Assembly (NCBI GenBank): GCA_950295325.1
Contig: OX485805.1
Coordinates: forward strand, 3,474,501-3,538,500
Direction: 5' to 3'
Length of the DNA: 64,000 bases
Origin: Polytrichum commune
Lineage: Eukaryota; Streptophyta; Polytrichopsida; Polytrichales; Polytrichaceae
Made by a program: the position numbers and the translations under genes
Shown here: positions 12,252-25,000 of the stretch, piece by piece
Layout: the number at the start of each line of letters is the position of its first letter
How positions within the stretch are numbered: the first letter of the stretch is position 1
The notes under the pieces: model-generated
Seen by the model: only the letters and a program-made list of their open reading frames with translations
Database searches by the model: none
Told to the model about the DNA's origin: nothing

Positions 12252-14215
12252 TTATGCCATAATTTTGGCCGACTTCAAGTAGAGGCTATCTACCACCTTG
12301 CTAATGTTAGATATAGTTTCAAGTGTAGATGGATATATTCCATCAGGTTTCACGTCATCAAAAATGATCAAACACCCTGCTCCTTGATCCAAGGTACCTG
12401 CAAACTTCTTGTCAAGGATCATTTGTGAGAGCTTCTTCTCAACATTTTCACTCGGAAGGCCAATAAGTTCAGAGATGTGAGAAATCTCGACTCGAGAAAA
12501 GGGTTCAATCAATCGGCACAGATTCTGCTCCAGTAAGGTGTCATATAACGATGATAGATGGCGATGCACAATTGGATCCTCCTCTAACTGCTCTCTGTAC
12601 ACATTCAACGCTTCTTCAAAGTTCTTAAGGGACCGCTTGCTATAAGCATCTGCAACAGCTTTCATTGCGTCCAGCTCCACACCTGCAGTAAAATAACAAT
12701 GAGAGCTATAAAAGCTGGTAACCTAAGCAGAAGTTCACCGAACAGCTCCAGCGCTTTAACATGCTAGAGCACAACAAACAATAAGCTAAAGACCTGATGA
12801 CTAACAGACATATTCAATCTGCATACATAACATACACAGAAGTCCTGTCCATTTCCTTGCCTTTCTAATCCATGGTCCACAGGCTGGAAAAACTAATTGA
12901 GAAAGCCTCAGAATTTGATGTATATGACATACTTTGATATACTCAAAAACTTCAATTATGTACTCAGCTACTACTACTCTTCACGCTCTTATGGCAAACG
13001 TGAGTCCAGACGAACTTGAACAATTTCTACGACTGTATTGCAGTCCAGCATCCTTCTACCAAGGGCCTTTTGCAATGACTTTAACTGAGTTTTGCACCTC
13101 AAGCATCAACATGACGTGCAGCACTAAACCCTAATCCCAACATGAGTGATTCTGAAGTGAACTTTCGTCATATAAATTAGACACAAAAGCCTCCACAATC
13201 AGCCCCATGACTAAACTACTAATAAGATGGCAGAAACTGAGACTTTCACTTAATCCAATAATTTTGAAAGATGTAAATATAGAACCCAATGTAGATATCC
13301 ACACATACCAGTATACTTGAGTCCTGCCTTCGATGAGATTAGACTTCCCACATCATCAGCCTGGTTAATCATGATCTTACACAGCAACATGTACTTCAGA
13401 CTAAAAACAGCTCTCGGATCATCCAGGGCATTAAAAGCCTCAAACGCCTCAAAGAAATAGCTGAACCCGGTCTTATAGTCCTTCTCTTCCGCATGCAAAA
13501 TTCCACTCTGCAGATCAATAGTGCCCTGCTGCGCAGGGGGAACATAAATGGCATTCGCAGCCGTCCTCGCAGCAGTCAAGGCAGCTTTAGCCTTGGGCAA
13601 ATTCCTCAATGAGAAGTGCAACTTACACTCCAACAAGTCGATGTCCACAAGCAACAGCTTATCATCCAACCTCCTGACCTCACGAACCAAATTCGTCAAA
13701 AGACTTAGGGCTTCAGAGTACTCCTTATTCTCCATCAACAGAGCTGCCAACCTAGCTTCCACTCTCTGCCGCAAGAACATCCTCTTCTCCGCCCGCGTCC
13801 ATTCCACCATATCTCTGCACAGGGAAATTTGGACCTCTGAGGTCCCGGGGATCTTTGCCACAGCATCGATGATCCCTCTCACAATCTTCGCCGTCTTCGC
13901 CTTCGGTATCAAATTGAAGTATGGCCGCAGGTCTGTTAACAAACCTCGAAGCTCCTCTGCTTTCTTCTCCTGCGATAACAAGTCCGCCAGGGCGGTGATC
14001 GCTTGCTCCTTGACGCGAAGAACCTCGGCCGTTGATGTTGGATGATACAAAATCTCTCGAAGCATGGAAATCGCCCGGGGCGGGTCGCTCTCTTGATACT
14101 CCATTGCGTGCGCTAGGGTTTCGCTGCTAGGGCTTGTTGCTTCCGAGATGTCCTTCCCGCTCCCCACTCCCTCCTTCAAGGCCGACACCGGCCGGCCTAC
14201 TGCGATGGAAGCCAT
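12252..14215 (-). CDS. RPN6: 26S proteasome lid subunit RPN6 (PSMD11 family)
   Basis: Two exons on the minus strand, 14215-13309 and 12682-12252, join in frame through one GT-AG intron to give 445 residues. The signature segments of the family are nearly unchanged: [95 protein letters not shown] and a terminal SAKIMA. The N-terminal two thirds is an array of TPR-like helical repeats, and the C-terminal part (about 300-420) is the PCI domain. By family knowledge RPN6 clamps the lid to the base and core of the 26S proteasome, in cytosol and nucleus. The first Met gives about 25-30 more N-terminal residues than Arabidopsis RPN6, rich in Ser and Gly. A shorter start is possible but not required. 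Confidence 0.96.
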
Positions 14216-16559
14216 GGCTTGGCAACTCTCACTCTCACTCTATCTCTCCGATTCCTCCGACTCCTGTACAACAATTTCCAGCGGCAACCGATTGCTGTAA
14301 TGGCTTGGCTATGGCGATGTCCCTTGACGAAGTTTTGCCTTCGACGCTCTGGTGCTCCTTACGGAGCCTTCGTCACCTCCTCCTCTGGTAACGTGTTCCC
14401 TTCATGGGAACTCTAGTTCTCTCTCCCATGGCATTGGGAACCACCCTTCTGACCTAATTTTAGCAGTGCCCCTTTTCAAGAATAATGCACCTTGGAGCTA
14501 GATGTCTTAACACATGAGGCAAGCGGGTCTCAAATGGACACTTTTTAGCTTTGCACCCACTTCATGTAAAATGCGAACCATGAAAACAGCAAAATTCATA
14601 CAAACCCCCAAAATTTATGTAAAATGTTCTTTGAGTAGATAGTCCAATCTCTTCTAAACACGTGTCTTTTTGGTGACCATTTTTAAGACCCGTACCAAAC
14701 CACACACCACTAAAATCTAGTTGTTCAGTTTAAGATAAGTGGCCAAAGTACGCTAACTTCAAACAAAATAAACAAGTTCCACTCGCCTTGCAATAATTCT
14801 TAACCCCCCTTCTCTTCTCTTCCTCCCTACTTGCTCATTGTTGTGATTTCCCTATATATTCCTTTGCCTTTATGTTACTCATTGAAGCTCTAGCAAGGTC
14901 CAAGCTTGTGTATGTTTCAACAAAGGCAAGCAAGAAGTAACGAACTAACCAATGAAACCACATAACATAATCGGCCACTGAGGCTTGTTCCCAAAGAATC
15001 CATGTCAACTAATGCTATTTTAGCCTAACGTGTAGCAAACTTGGAATCAAACATGGATTATGCGACCGTAAGTCGGGCAGATGCTTGGGTCCACCCACCA
15101 CAACCAAGAGGTTGAATATTGTGTTGCATAGAGTTGTGCAACTCCTAGTTAACACTAAATATTCAATAAACTTGATTAGGTGATGTAGTGTCTAGCATGC
15201 TCCAACATTTTAGTTTCATTTGTCATTTTTTGTAATAGGCATGAGCTCATGGCTCAATAAACCCCTATCCCAATAAATCCCTCCCTGTCTATTTTCTCCC
15301 ATTGGCAACCACTGATTATTTCAAATCTTCGTAGACCTCCCCCGATGACCATACATCAAACAAAGGGAGTCACGTACAAGGCTTGCATGCTATAACTCAT
15401 GATGTTCCAATGGTGTACATCTTTAGATTTACTTCTGGCTCATATTGGGACATTTAGTTTGGGAAGGCCTATAATTCAAACTGTAAATAGCAACAACCAA
15501 GGAGAGCAAGGGGGGAATGAGGGGTATGGTAGGCATGGATAAGGCTAGGAGAATTGGGCTAAGGACCTAACAGGCCATACATGCATTCCTTTAACAATCA
15601 CAATTATTCAAACTAACTTGAAGGATGTGTTGGATAGTCACAACAATTAATTCAATAATTATTATGTATATGTAATAGTTGCATGTTTTCATTTTCCTTT
15701 GAGCATATGGGCATAATCTTGAAACTTACTAGAGCTTTAACCCTTGAAGGCATGAGGGGTAAAGCACTTTATAGTATGTGTTATAAGATTAAAAAAAATT
15801 TGATGGATTTCTTAAGAATTATCACAAAAGAGAAGTTGTGAGGCACTATGAGAGGATCACACCGTGGTTATATACAAAAAAAATTATGATCTTTTCATGG
15901 TGCTTTTAGTTATTTATTTGAAATTCATCACAATCACATGTCCCATATTTTAATGATATACTTGATACGATAGGCTAAATTTAAAAAATCATATGTTGGT
16001 GGAAATTGGTAGGCATTATATGATCTTAAAGTGACAAAGGCTATCAGAATGTTCATTGACATGCGATCGCATCATAAGGCATAGAGGTTAACTAATCATG
16101 AATTCTCATGATTGGGTTTTCGAAGGTGATAGACAATTTCAGAAGCTATAAATGGAGCACAAATTGCTTTAAAAAACAAAATTAACCCAAGCATGACCCC
16201 ATCATTTGAGATTGAACATCACAAGTAGGCATTGATGAACACAATGCACATGAGGGTAATGAAAGACCCAAGGAATGTATAAGATACAAGAAAACAATAC
16301 AAAACCTTCCGATGCCGTATCAAGTAGGTAGGAAGGACATACAAAGCGGTCATTAGCTCAATACAACCCTACCACCGATTTATGTTTGGTATTGGTTCTT
16401 TGAGGCCATGTATCAATATATATAATGTCACCCCTCAATAAGCTCAACCTACAAACACCGATACCCGTCTGTAGAAAAACCAATACCTAATACACCACCC
16501 TTGGGAACTTTGTCCTAAAAAAAAGATGAATAAAGCAGTACACCCTAACCTCTGTAACG
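14216..16559. other. Spacer between RPN6 and the Kelch gene
   Basis: No coding region or RNA gene is supported. Positions 14632-14745 carry one minus-strand copy of a dispersed repeat that recurs four more times in the window. The rest is AT-rich, with no clear repeat ends. Confidence 0.5.
14632..14745 (-). repeat. Dispersed repeat family R1, copy 1
   Basis: The stretch containing TAGTCCAATCTCTTCTAAAC, TTTTTGGTGACC and TTTAAGATAAGTGGCC matches the reverse complement of 59690-59810. It also matches 23712-23850 directly. No terminal repeats were identified. Confidence 0.65.
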
Positions 16560-16569
16560 CCACCCTCTG

Positions 16570-16613
<44 letters not shown>

Positions 16614-17114
16614 CCAAAACCCTAGGGAACATATGTACTCGGTTGAAATCTACCTCCTTGTTGTCACATGTCCCTCTCACACATCACGTGACTTGACATA
16701 AACATAATCCACCAAAGAATTCAAACCACACACTTGCACGCATCACGTTGTCCCCATTAATCCTCATTGATTGCAACGTTGTACTATGTGTTATTCCATA
16801 CTATCACATGCTACACTAATTCTCTATTATCACGCATCCATGTTGACACCGCCGGACCTCGTTCCTATCACGTGCACTTTGTTTGGTTGCCAGAGGCATG
16901 ATAGTGGGGAGGTTAGTGTGCACTAGTGGCTTAGAGCTCCACTACAGAGGTTAGTGCGTGCATGGAGGATGGAAGTGCGACTTCCCACCGTGCAACGTTA
17001 CCCTAGGACCCCTCCTCCCTCCACACGCAATCCCAAACCCAAACCCAAGCTTCCTCTTCTCATCAAACTCTTCGCTGCCCTTCCTCCCGCAATGCTCTTC
17101 TCTCCTTCATCAGG
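16560..17114 (+). promoter_or_regulatory. Probable promoter and leader exon of the Kelch gene
   Basis: A (TC)19 tract lies at 16573-16610, followed at once by a telo-box-like AAAACCCTAGGG (16615-16626). Two CACGTG G-boxes lie at 16685-16690 and 16869-16874. A good donor, CATCAG then GTATGT, near 17114 could end a non-coding leader exon, with the coding start far downstream at 19009. The leader intron is inference; its acceptor was not fixed. Confidence 0.35.
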
Positions 17115-18159
17115 TATGTTTTGTCACTGCATTACCAAACTCATCTCGCTTCCTACCAATCCATCCACCTCAAATTCTCCCTCGCATTCCTCCTCCTCCA
17201 CCAACAACAACCATCGAATGTAACGACACAACACAAATCATCATCATCATTCTTCTTCTTCTTCTTCTAAGCTATAAGTATTCATCCTCGGCTTTTGAAA
17301 ACCCTCGTTGTAATGCCATCACCTCCAACTCATCCCCTCCTTGCATTTTTCTGCATTTGGGAAGCTAATGTAGCAACAATTTCTTCTTCTTCTTCTTCTT
17401 CTTCTTTTTAATTTTTTGTTTATTATTATCATTCTTTTTTTTACTTCAGCTGTTCTGGTGATGATGTATGTAACTTAGAATAACCTGTGTGTTTGATTTT
17501 TTTTGTATGATGTAAGAACTGCTCATCATTTTGAAAGTATACTTGAGGAGTTAAGAGGTTGTAGTGTTGGGGCCTTGAGGGCTACACGAGCTGCTCGTCA
17601 CGTGGTGGTGGTGGTGATGTATGTCAAAGTCTTGTGTAATAAGCCCCAACTCGCCGTGCACGAATGAATTAGAGCTTCTTATAATAGAATTTTGGTTTTG
17701 TGGTGTATGTTTGGGTGGGTTAGGATTATGTCTGCGGTGCATGTATGAGACTTAGTAGTTAATGTCGGTTGAGAAAAAAGTGGCAAGGGTTAAGTCTTTC
17801 AGCTTTTGTGGTGATTTTCCCCCGGAAACTCTTGTAACTTAGGTCAGTTTGTAGGTTTCAGGATTTCTTTAGCTTTTTTAATCTCTTGCGGTGTTTTCGG
17901 AGCTTCATGTGGAAGTAATGCTATCAATGTGACCAAATGTGGTGTAGGGTTTTGGGAAAGGTTTTGGCGAGCATTGCTGAGTCCGTGGTTTTTTTTTTTC
18001 TTTTTTTTTTGGTGCCTGGACGCTTGAAGCAGTAGTTTAGTTTCGAGTTATCCTAGTACCGTTCAATTGTTCTTTTCATAATATTTGAAGTGATGATTTT
18101 CTAACAATGGTGGTCTTTCGGCTACATGCATTTCTGGTCATTTGTTTCCAGTATGCGTA

Positions 18160-18292
18160 ACTAATGGTCAAGGTGCTTGTAGTACATAAGGGACATAATA
18201 TTTCACTCGCTACACAATTAGTCCTTTTTGGCTCGAGGTCGGTTCGACTCTCCTTGAGCCTCGCGGGACGATTTTGTTATATCAAAAAAAAA
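18160..18292 (+). mobile_element. Possible tRNA-derived SINE
   Basis: The segment has a B-box-like GGTTCGACTC (18239-18248). This sits in a small hairpin whose arms are GGCTCGAGG and CCTTGAGCC, and it is followed by CGCGGGACGATTTTGTTATA and a run of about ten A. An A-box-like TGGTCAAGGTG lies about 70 bp upstream of the B box. Convincing target-site duplications were not found, so the 5' limit is a guess. It would lie in the leader intron of the Kelch gene. Confidence 0.4.
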
Positions 18293-19008
18293 ATGGAAGC
18301 AACTAGGGTTAGTAGCTGATTGGAAGACTTTTTGGTTCACTGTTGCTGTTAATGATTTTTTGGACAACTTTTGTCAAATGAGAAGTCAGTCATCTGGGTC
18401 TCTGCTTCGCAAGTCTCCGGGTCTTTTTGTAAGCTCCAGCAGTTCACATGCTTTTTTTTGCACTTCATCCAACAATTTTATTTTGAGAACTTCCTGCATA
18501 GCATCATCAACACAATGATTTTTCTTCCTTTTCTTTCTGGTCCTTTGATTCCACGTATTCTCCTTTAAAAGAAGAAAAGGATTTTTAGTGTACTTGCATA
18601 TTTCCTTCGCCCAAAGTTTCATCAGTCAATGCAACAGAGTTTTCATTGTACAGGATGAGAAGCCGAGCTTAGAATTCCTGTTGCAAAGAATGCAATACTT
18701 ACTGACTCAAGTATGCGTGCTCTCAAGATTTTGTCCATTCACTCTCTTTGACTTATGGATCTTTCTTGGCCTTTCGATTCGTCATAACACAAATTTTATC
18801 GTCCAAATTCTTGCTGCCATTGTCGGAGTTTGTGATAATTGGCTAAAAGACGTAAATGTAGGTCATCATGTTGTGGAGTGGTAGTTGAGCCATCATCATG
18901 GTGAAATTTTATCTTAATGAAATCTTCTCACCTACCATGGCAGAGAGGACTTGTGCATTCAAGCACTTCAACTATTCCATCTATCAGGGCTGAAGGTTAA
19001 GCAGCATC

Positions 19009-22000
19009 ATGAAGTGGGAGCGAGTGAAAGTGAAGCACAAAGTGAAGGAGCTTTTGGAGGGTAAGAAATCACCTGGCCGCAAAGGAGGCACAGCAGGGCC
19101 TGGAAAAAAGTGGGGTCATACAGCCAACACAGTAAAGAATGGCCGCTATTTATATGTGTTTGGTGGATACGGCAAGGACGATTGCCAGACGCAAGATGTA
19201 TATGTTTTTGATTCAGGTATTGTTCTTCGTCTTTTGCCACCTGATTGCCTGAAAATTGCATGATAGACATCTTTTGAGTTAGTCTAATTCCATACGTAGT
19301 AGAGTTATCCTTTAACATGAATGGAACAATGAGCCAAAGGATCTTAATGCATTGGTTCCTTTACGTGTATTGCTGGGGATAGGAACATCGACTAGATTCA
19401 TCGGTTTGCACATGAGACGTTTTTATTTTTCTTCTGTTTTTAGGACGACCTTTCTAAGATAGGGAAAAAAAAAAAAAGGAAAAAAGAAAGAAAAAAGTGC
19501 TTACAATTATCTCTCTGTTGTGGTACAGTAAAGCAAACATGGAGCAAACCAAATGTGAAAGGCCTTCCTCCCACTCCTCGGGATAGCCATACGTGTGTGA
19601 CCTTGGGTAATGATCTTTATGTATTTGGTGGAACGGATGGATCAAGCCCTCTGAAAGACCTCCATGTTCTGGATACAGGTCTGTCATTTCCCTCAAGTGG
19701 AAGTGTAACTTGCATAGTTGGACATACATTACATGTGGGTCAGATTATGCACGAATTAATTATTTTTTGCCAAAAGGGGCCACGTGTTGTCCTGTCATTG
19801 GTTGGATCATAATATGAGGATTCTAAGAGGGTCAATGAGGACCAGAGAATTCTAGAAATGTCTCTGTATCTGCATATTTATTTGCCTGCAATTAGGTTGT
19901 TCTGTAATATCTGGAATATATCTGGACTAGTTGCTCATCATACTTCTTGTTATTTTGAAATGGGGTCAAGGGAAATTTTCTTCTTGACTGACAATTTTAT
20001 GAGTTGTATTGACTGGGTTCAGGCTCCAACACATGGTCAATGCCTTACACGACGGGAGATGCACCCTCAGCACGTGAGGGTCATAGTGCTGCTGTCATTG
20101 GATCACGGATGTATATTTTTGGCGGATGTGGGAAATCAACAGATGATTCCGATGACTCATATTTCAATGACCTATACTATCTGGAAACAAGTAATGGATT
20201 GTTCTTTCTTTAACTTAGGGCCACTTTACACTATGGCCAAGGGCCTTGATCATGAAGTTGTGAGGGCCCTTAAGACTCATCCGAAGGCCTTATCATGTAG
20301 TCACGGGCCTTAAGTATAGTGTAACAGTATATGCAACCGGGCCTTCAAACAAATGCTACTTTATTACCATCCTATTCATGTGGACCCTTCTACACATAAG
20401 TGATAATAAGTCAAGGGTTGTGAGATTCTGAAGTGTCATGGTCTCCTGGTTTTGTGTAGGACCTACCTCTTTGAGGTTGGCTTGACGCAAAATCTGGTAT
20501 GCCTTGAAACGTTTTGCATTGCATGCCATGTAGGACTCCATGTAGGGTGTTCATCCATTCAAACTGTCCTGGTCCTCTAGGACCACAAGCTCTAGTGTAA
20601 AGTGAAGTGGGAGGGTCTCAAAATGTTCCACTAATGATAGATCTTGGATTTTAATGGTTACTGGCCCTTAAGCTCTAGTGTAGAATGCTCCTTACATCTG
20701 CTCTGTTGGGGCGTCTTCTGTGATGTCGTGATTTATTTCTAGCTCTAGATTGTCATGGGACAGACCCTACTCCTTCGCATCTAGTTTTTCTTCATTGTTT
20801 AAGGATAAGTGCTTTTTACTTTTTTGTTCAATGCTAGATGCATCCATTTGATAATTTTTGTTGTTGCTGATGAAAGCTACAATGGTATGGAGGAAGGCAC
20901 CGACTACTGGAAATCACCCTGCTCCAAGAGATAGTCATTCTATGTCATCATGGAATTCTAAGCTCATTGTTTTGGGAGGTGAAGATGCTTCAAACTCGTT
21001 TCTGTCCGACATATACATACTTGACACCGGTGAGTGGGCACAGGTATTTTGCATCTGTTCTGTCATTTTGATGGCAGATTGTTTGGTAATAATGTTTGCT
21101 GTCTTTGGGATAGGGTGGTCAATTTGGAGAAGTGCACTCGAAAAGATGAGTTTGAACAAAAAAATTGAGTTAATTCAGTGACAAAGTTTAATGGTTGTTT
21201 GCAGACACTCTGGTCTGGAAAGAGTTGAGAACAACTGGGCAGAAGTTTATTCCACGTGCTGGTCACACAACTGTTGCTCTTCGGAAGCATTTATTTGTCT
21301 TTGGGGGCTTCACAGATGATAGGCGCCTTTTTGACGACCTTCATGTTTTAAATGTTGGTATGAACACTATCCTTTCATGCCTAAAGCATACATATGTGTC
21401 TCGGAGCCCCACTTTTTCTGTTGATTCCACAAAATTGGAAAGATTTCTCTGTTACTTGAGGGTTTATGTGTACGACTAAGTTGAGGTCCTTGTATTGTAC
21501 TTCAGCTTTGGTTATCATGCTACATCACTTGTTATAGATGTTTATGGATGGGATGAATGTAGGGGTGACTCTTTGATGATGGTCATTTTGTAAATGGTGG
21601 TATGTGTTCTCCTATATTTCATGCCTAAAGTGTACAGATGTGTCTTGGAGCCCTATTTTTTGTGTCGATTTCACAAAATTTTGAAGACTTCCTTGTCATT
21701 TGAGGGTTAGTTAGTGTGTACAACTAAGTTGAGGTCCTGGTATTGTACTTAAGCTTTAGTTGTCATGTTACATCACTTATTACAGATATTTTGGGTTGGG
21801 ATGAATTGCTTTGGTATTTCCAGGATGTTGCTGCCTAATTGATACCTTCTCACTCTTTTTGTTTAATAACAGAGAATGGTGTGTGGACAAAGGCTGTGAC
21901 CACGGGAGTAGGACCTTCTCCTCGGTTCTCGCTGGCTGGAGATGTTGTAGATGCAGAGAGGGGCATCCTCCTGTTCATTGGTGGCTGCAATGAGAACTTG

Positions 22001-25000
22001 GAGGCACTTGATGACATGTATTACTTTGATACAGGTACTTAAAGAAGCATTTCTGCATGATGTGGACAATTTGGCCCCCTTTACACTAGAGAGGTTGAGA
22101 GCTAGAAGATTGAGAGCTCAAAGGAAAGAGCCTTCTCATTGGAGGGGAGCCTCTTATGCATGCTTGCTTGTTCAGTCAATTCCACTTTTCACTCGACCTT
22201 TCAGCTTGGGAGCTTGAACCTTTTACCAGGTTTACAATGCTTAGATGACGCTTTAATGGTTTCCATGTGGAACTACTACAGCAAGCTCTTGGTCATTTTG
22301 GACAAGATCTCAGTCCTAAGCTACCTCCAAGAGGTAGCCTAGGATTGTTGAGAGTTTGAGCTCTTGTTTTTTGGGCCTGAAGCCAATGGGCTTTCAATCA
22401 TTATTTACCTTGTCATGGATGCTCCTTTGTTTAGTACCATTCCCTCTTGATCTCTCACTTTGAGCATGGCCACTCTACACTTGCTCAAACTATTGCGAGA
22501 TTGAGGAGTGGTCAAGCTCTCTATAGTTTGAGCTTTGGACAAAAGCTTGTCAAATCCAAATATCAGACTCCCCAACATTGCAAGTTCAGGCTCTCAACTT
22601 AAGCTCTAGTGTAAATGGGGCCTTAATCCTCTATTTCTAGTTGTTTCAGGATTCTTTCTATGCAATGTTGTTCTTTACAAATATTCCTCAACAGTTTAGA
22701 TTAGTCTCAGATTGTCTCCTCACTCACTTATGTTCATTTGTTGATCATAGAGATGAAAGCGGAACCAGAACCGGAACCAAGAAGAGAGAAGTTGTCTTTG
22801 CGGAAGGAGCTGAAGAGGAAGCGTCAAGGTGGTGATTTGTCAAGCAGGCAGGATGACCACCATGCTCCTATTGTTAGCACAGGCGGTTAGTGACCACCAA
22901 TATTCTTTCTGTTGTTGTGCTTTGAATAACTATGTACCATTTTCTTCCTTGGGATTTATTCGGTAGCTATTTGTCAGTCATTACTTTTAAATGATTCTGA
23001 ACCCTACATCTTCTATCTTTATCCATGCTCATAATAAACGTTGTAATCTGAGGAAGGGCTTTTGAAACAGTGTCTTGCACCTTTAATGTGAGCATTTGTT
23101 TTCTCAGTGCTATCAATAAATTTTATTTTGTTACTATGCCAGCTCCCTATTATGGGAGAAGTGAAGTAACAACATTTCATAAAGTAATAACAATTATATT
23201 GTCAGTTTTTAAGCATGAAAATCAAAACTGGTCCTATTTAGGACCTTATCTTAAGTTTATTTTGACTTGTTTTGCAGGCAATCAAATGAAAGAAAGTAAT
23301 CTGCTTTATTCATACACAATGTGAGTATGTCGGTTTTGCAGGTCCAAGCATGTACGGAATGTATGATGTTGTACCCGTGGCTGAGCGGATCTTTGAGGCC
23401 AAGATCACTGATGTGTTTCATTACGGGTTTACTATTGAAGCTACTATTGATAGCAAACCGCTACGTGGTCTCCTCTTTTCTTATAAGCCTGGTTTTGCCC
23501 ATGCAGCCCACACTTATGTTTCGAGGTGTGGTTTTCCTTCCCATGACTGCTGAGAAAGCATTAGCCACTCAATCTATTCATCATCACATGATCTTTCCTC
23601 TTTCAGAAGTCATCTTTATGTACATTTTTATCACTGCCTCGCATTGTCATCTTAATTGATCATATAGGTCCCTACAATTATGTTGATTGTTGAGCCTAGA
23701 ATAGCTAATAAAGTTTGAGCACGTAGTCCAAAACTTCTTTGAAAGACATGTCTTTCTGGTGACCTTTGTTGGATCCACACCTAACCATACACCAGTTAAA
23801 CATAGTTGCCCGATTAAGATAAGTATTTGAATTAAGCCTGCTTACCATATGTAAAACTCACTGGCAAGAAACTACACTATCTTGGAGGTTGCATGCCTGT
23901 GTTACATGAAGTAAATATTGTAGTTATTCATTGATCCATTTTATCCTTCTTCTACTGCAGGAAAAAAGCAGCTGAAGAAGCTGCTTTAAACAAGGTGCGG
24001 GAACAGCGCAGACAAGAGAGGAAGGCTGCGCGTGCTGCAAAAGCACAGGTAAAGCGTGCAGTTGCTGAGGCTGCAGCTTTGCAAGCCTCAAAGGAGGCGA
24101 CACTAGCAGAGCAACCAGCAACCAGTGCTGCTGGAGTTTCAGCTCCCCAACCTGATTTCCAATACAAGAACAACCTGGTGAGTCTTTTATTCTGATCCCT
24201 AACACTTCAAGGACCAAGACCCTCAATGGACAGCCATATTCACAATTTCTATGAGCCCCACCAAGTCTAAAACTCAAGTGATTTTTATGTTTATGGGCTT
24301 GAAACTTTAATTTATACATTATATTATGTTAAGGAGTAAATAAAATTATACTCATGTGAGATTTTCAAATAAACTAGTAAGTTTGTATTTGCATCTGAGA
24401 GCACCCAGGTCTTGTACATGGACCCAAATCTTCAATAACATCAAAATATTCAATAGATTTTGAAAAGTGCACTAGAAGAATGAGTTAAATTTAAATAGGT
24501 TCACTTTTGACACAATTGGCTAAAAACGCAAGTTTGTAGCTCAAACACATGTTCTTGTGCATGAAGAGGTCCAGATTGGGCCTCTTAGATGCTTAGGATT
24601 GATTCCCCATGTTGGGTTTAGGGTGGTTGGGTGATTGGGTATACTTGTGAAGTTGCATCTTATTAGGGTCGTATGTTAGATATGATTGAGGTGCAGTACA
24701 AATTTAACCTACTGAATTTGGTTGTGTTTGATACAAAGGTCGCATTTCACTAGAGCTCAAGTTGAGAGCTTGAACTTGCAAAATTCAGGAGTTTAATACT
24801 TGGAGTTGACAAGCTTCATCAAAAGCTCAAACTATTGAGAGCTTGATCAATCCTTGAGCTCTCAATAGTTTGAGCAAGCGTAAATTGGCCATGCATGCTC
24901 AACGTGAGACACCAAGTGGGGAATGATACTAAACAAAGGAACATTCATGACAAGCCAAAGAATGTTTGATAGTCCACATTGGCTTGGTGCCCACAAAATG

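Noticed and set aside
16954-17368. Pro/Ser-rich plus-strand open frames upstream of the Kelch gene
   Set aside because: Low complexity, two frames open at once, and better explained as leader sequence.
18225-18262. tRNA gene
   Set aside because: Only a T-arm-like GGTTCGA segment is present; no acceptor stem or anticodon arm could be drawn. Reported as a possible SINE.
23278-23320. Extra 43-nt exon in the Kelch gene
   Set aside because: It has AG and GT borders, but including it shifts the frame and gives a stop soon after. Joining 22885 to 23342 keeps the frame.
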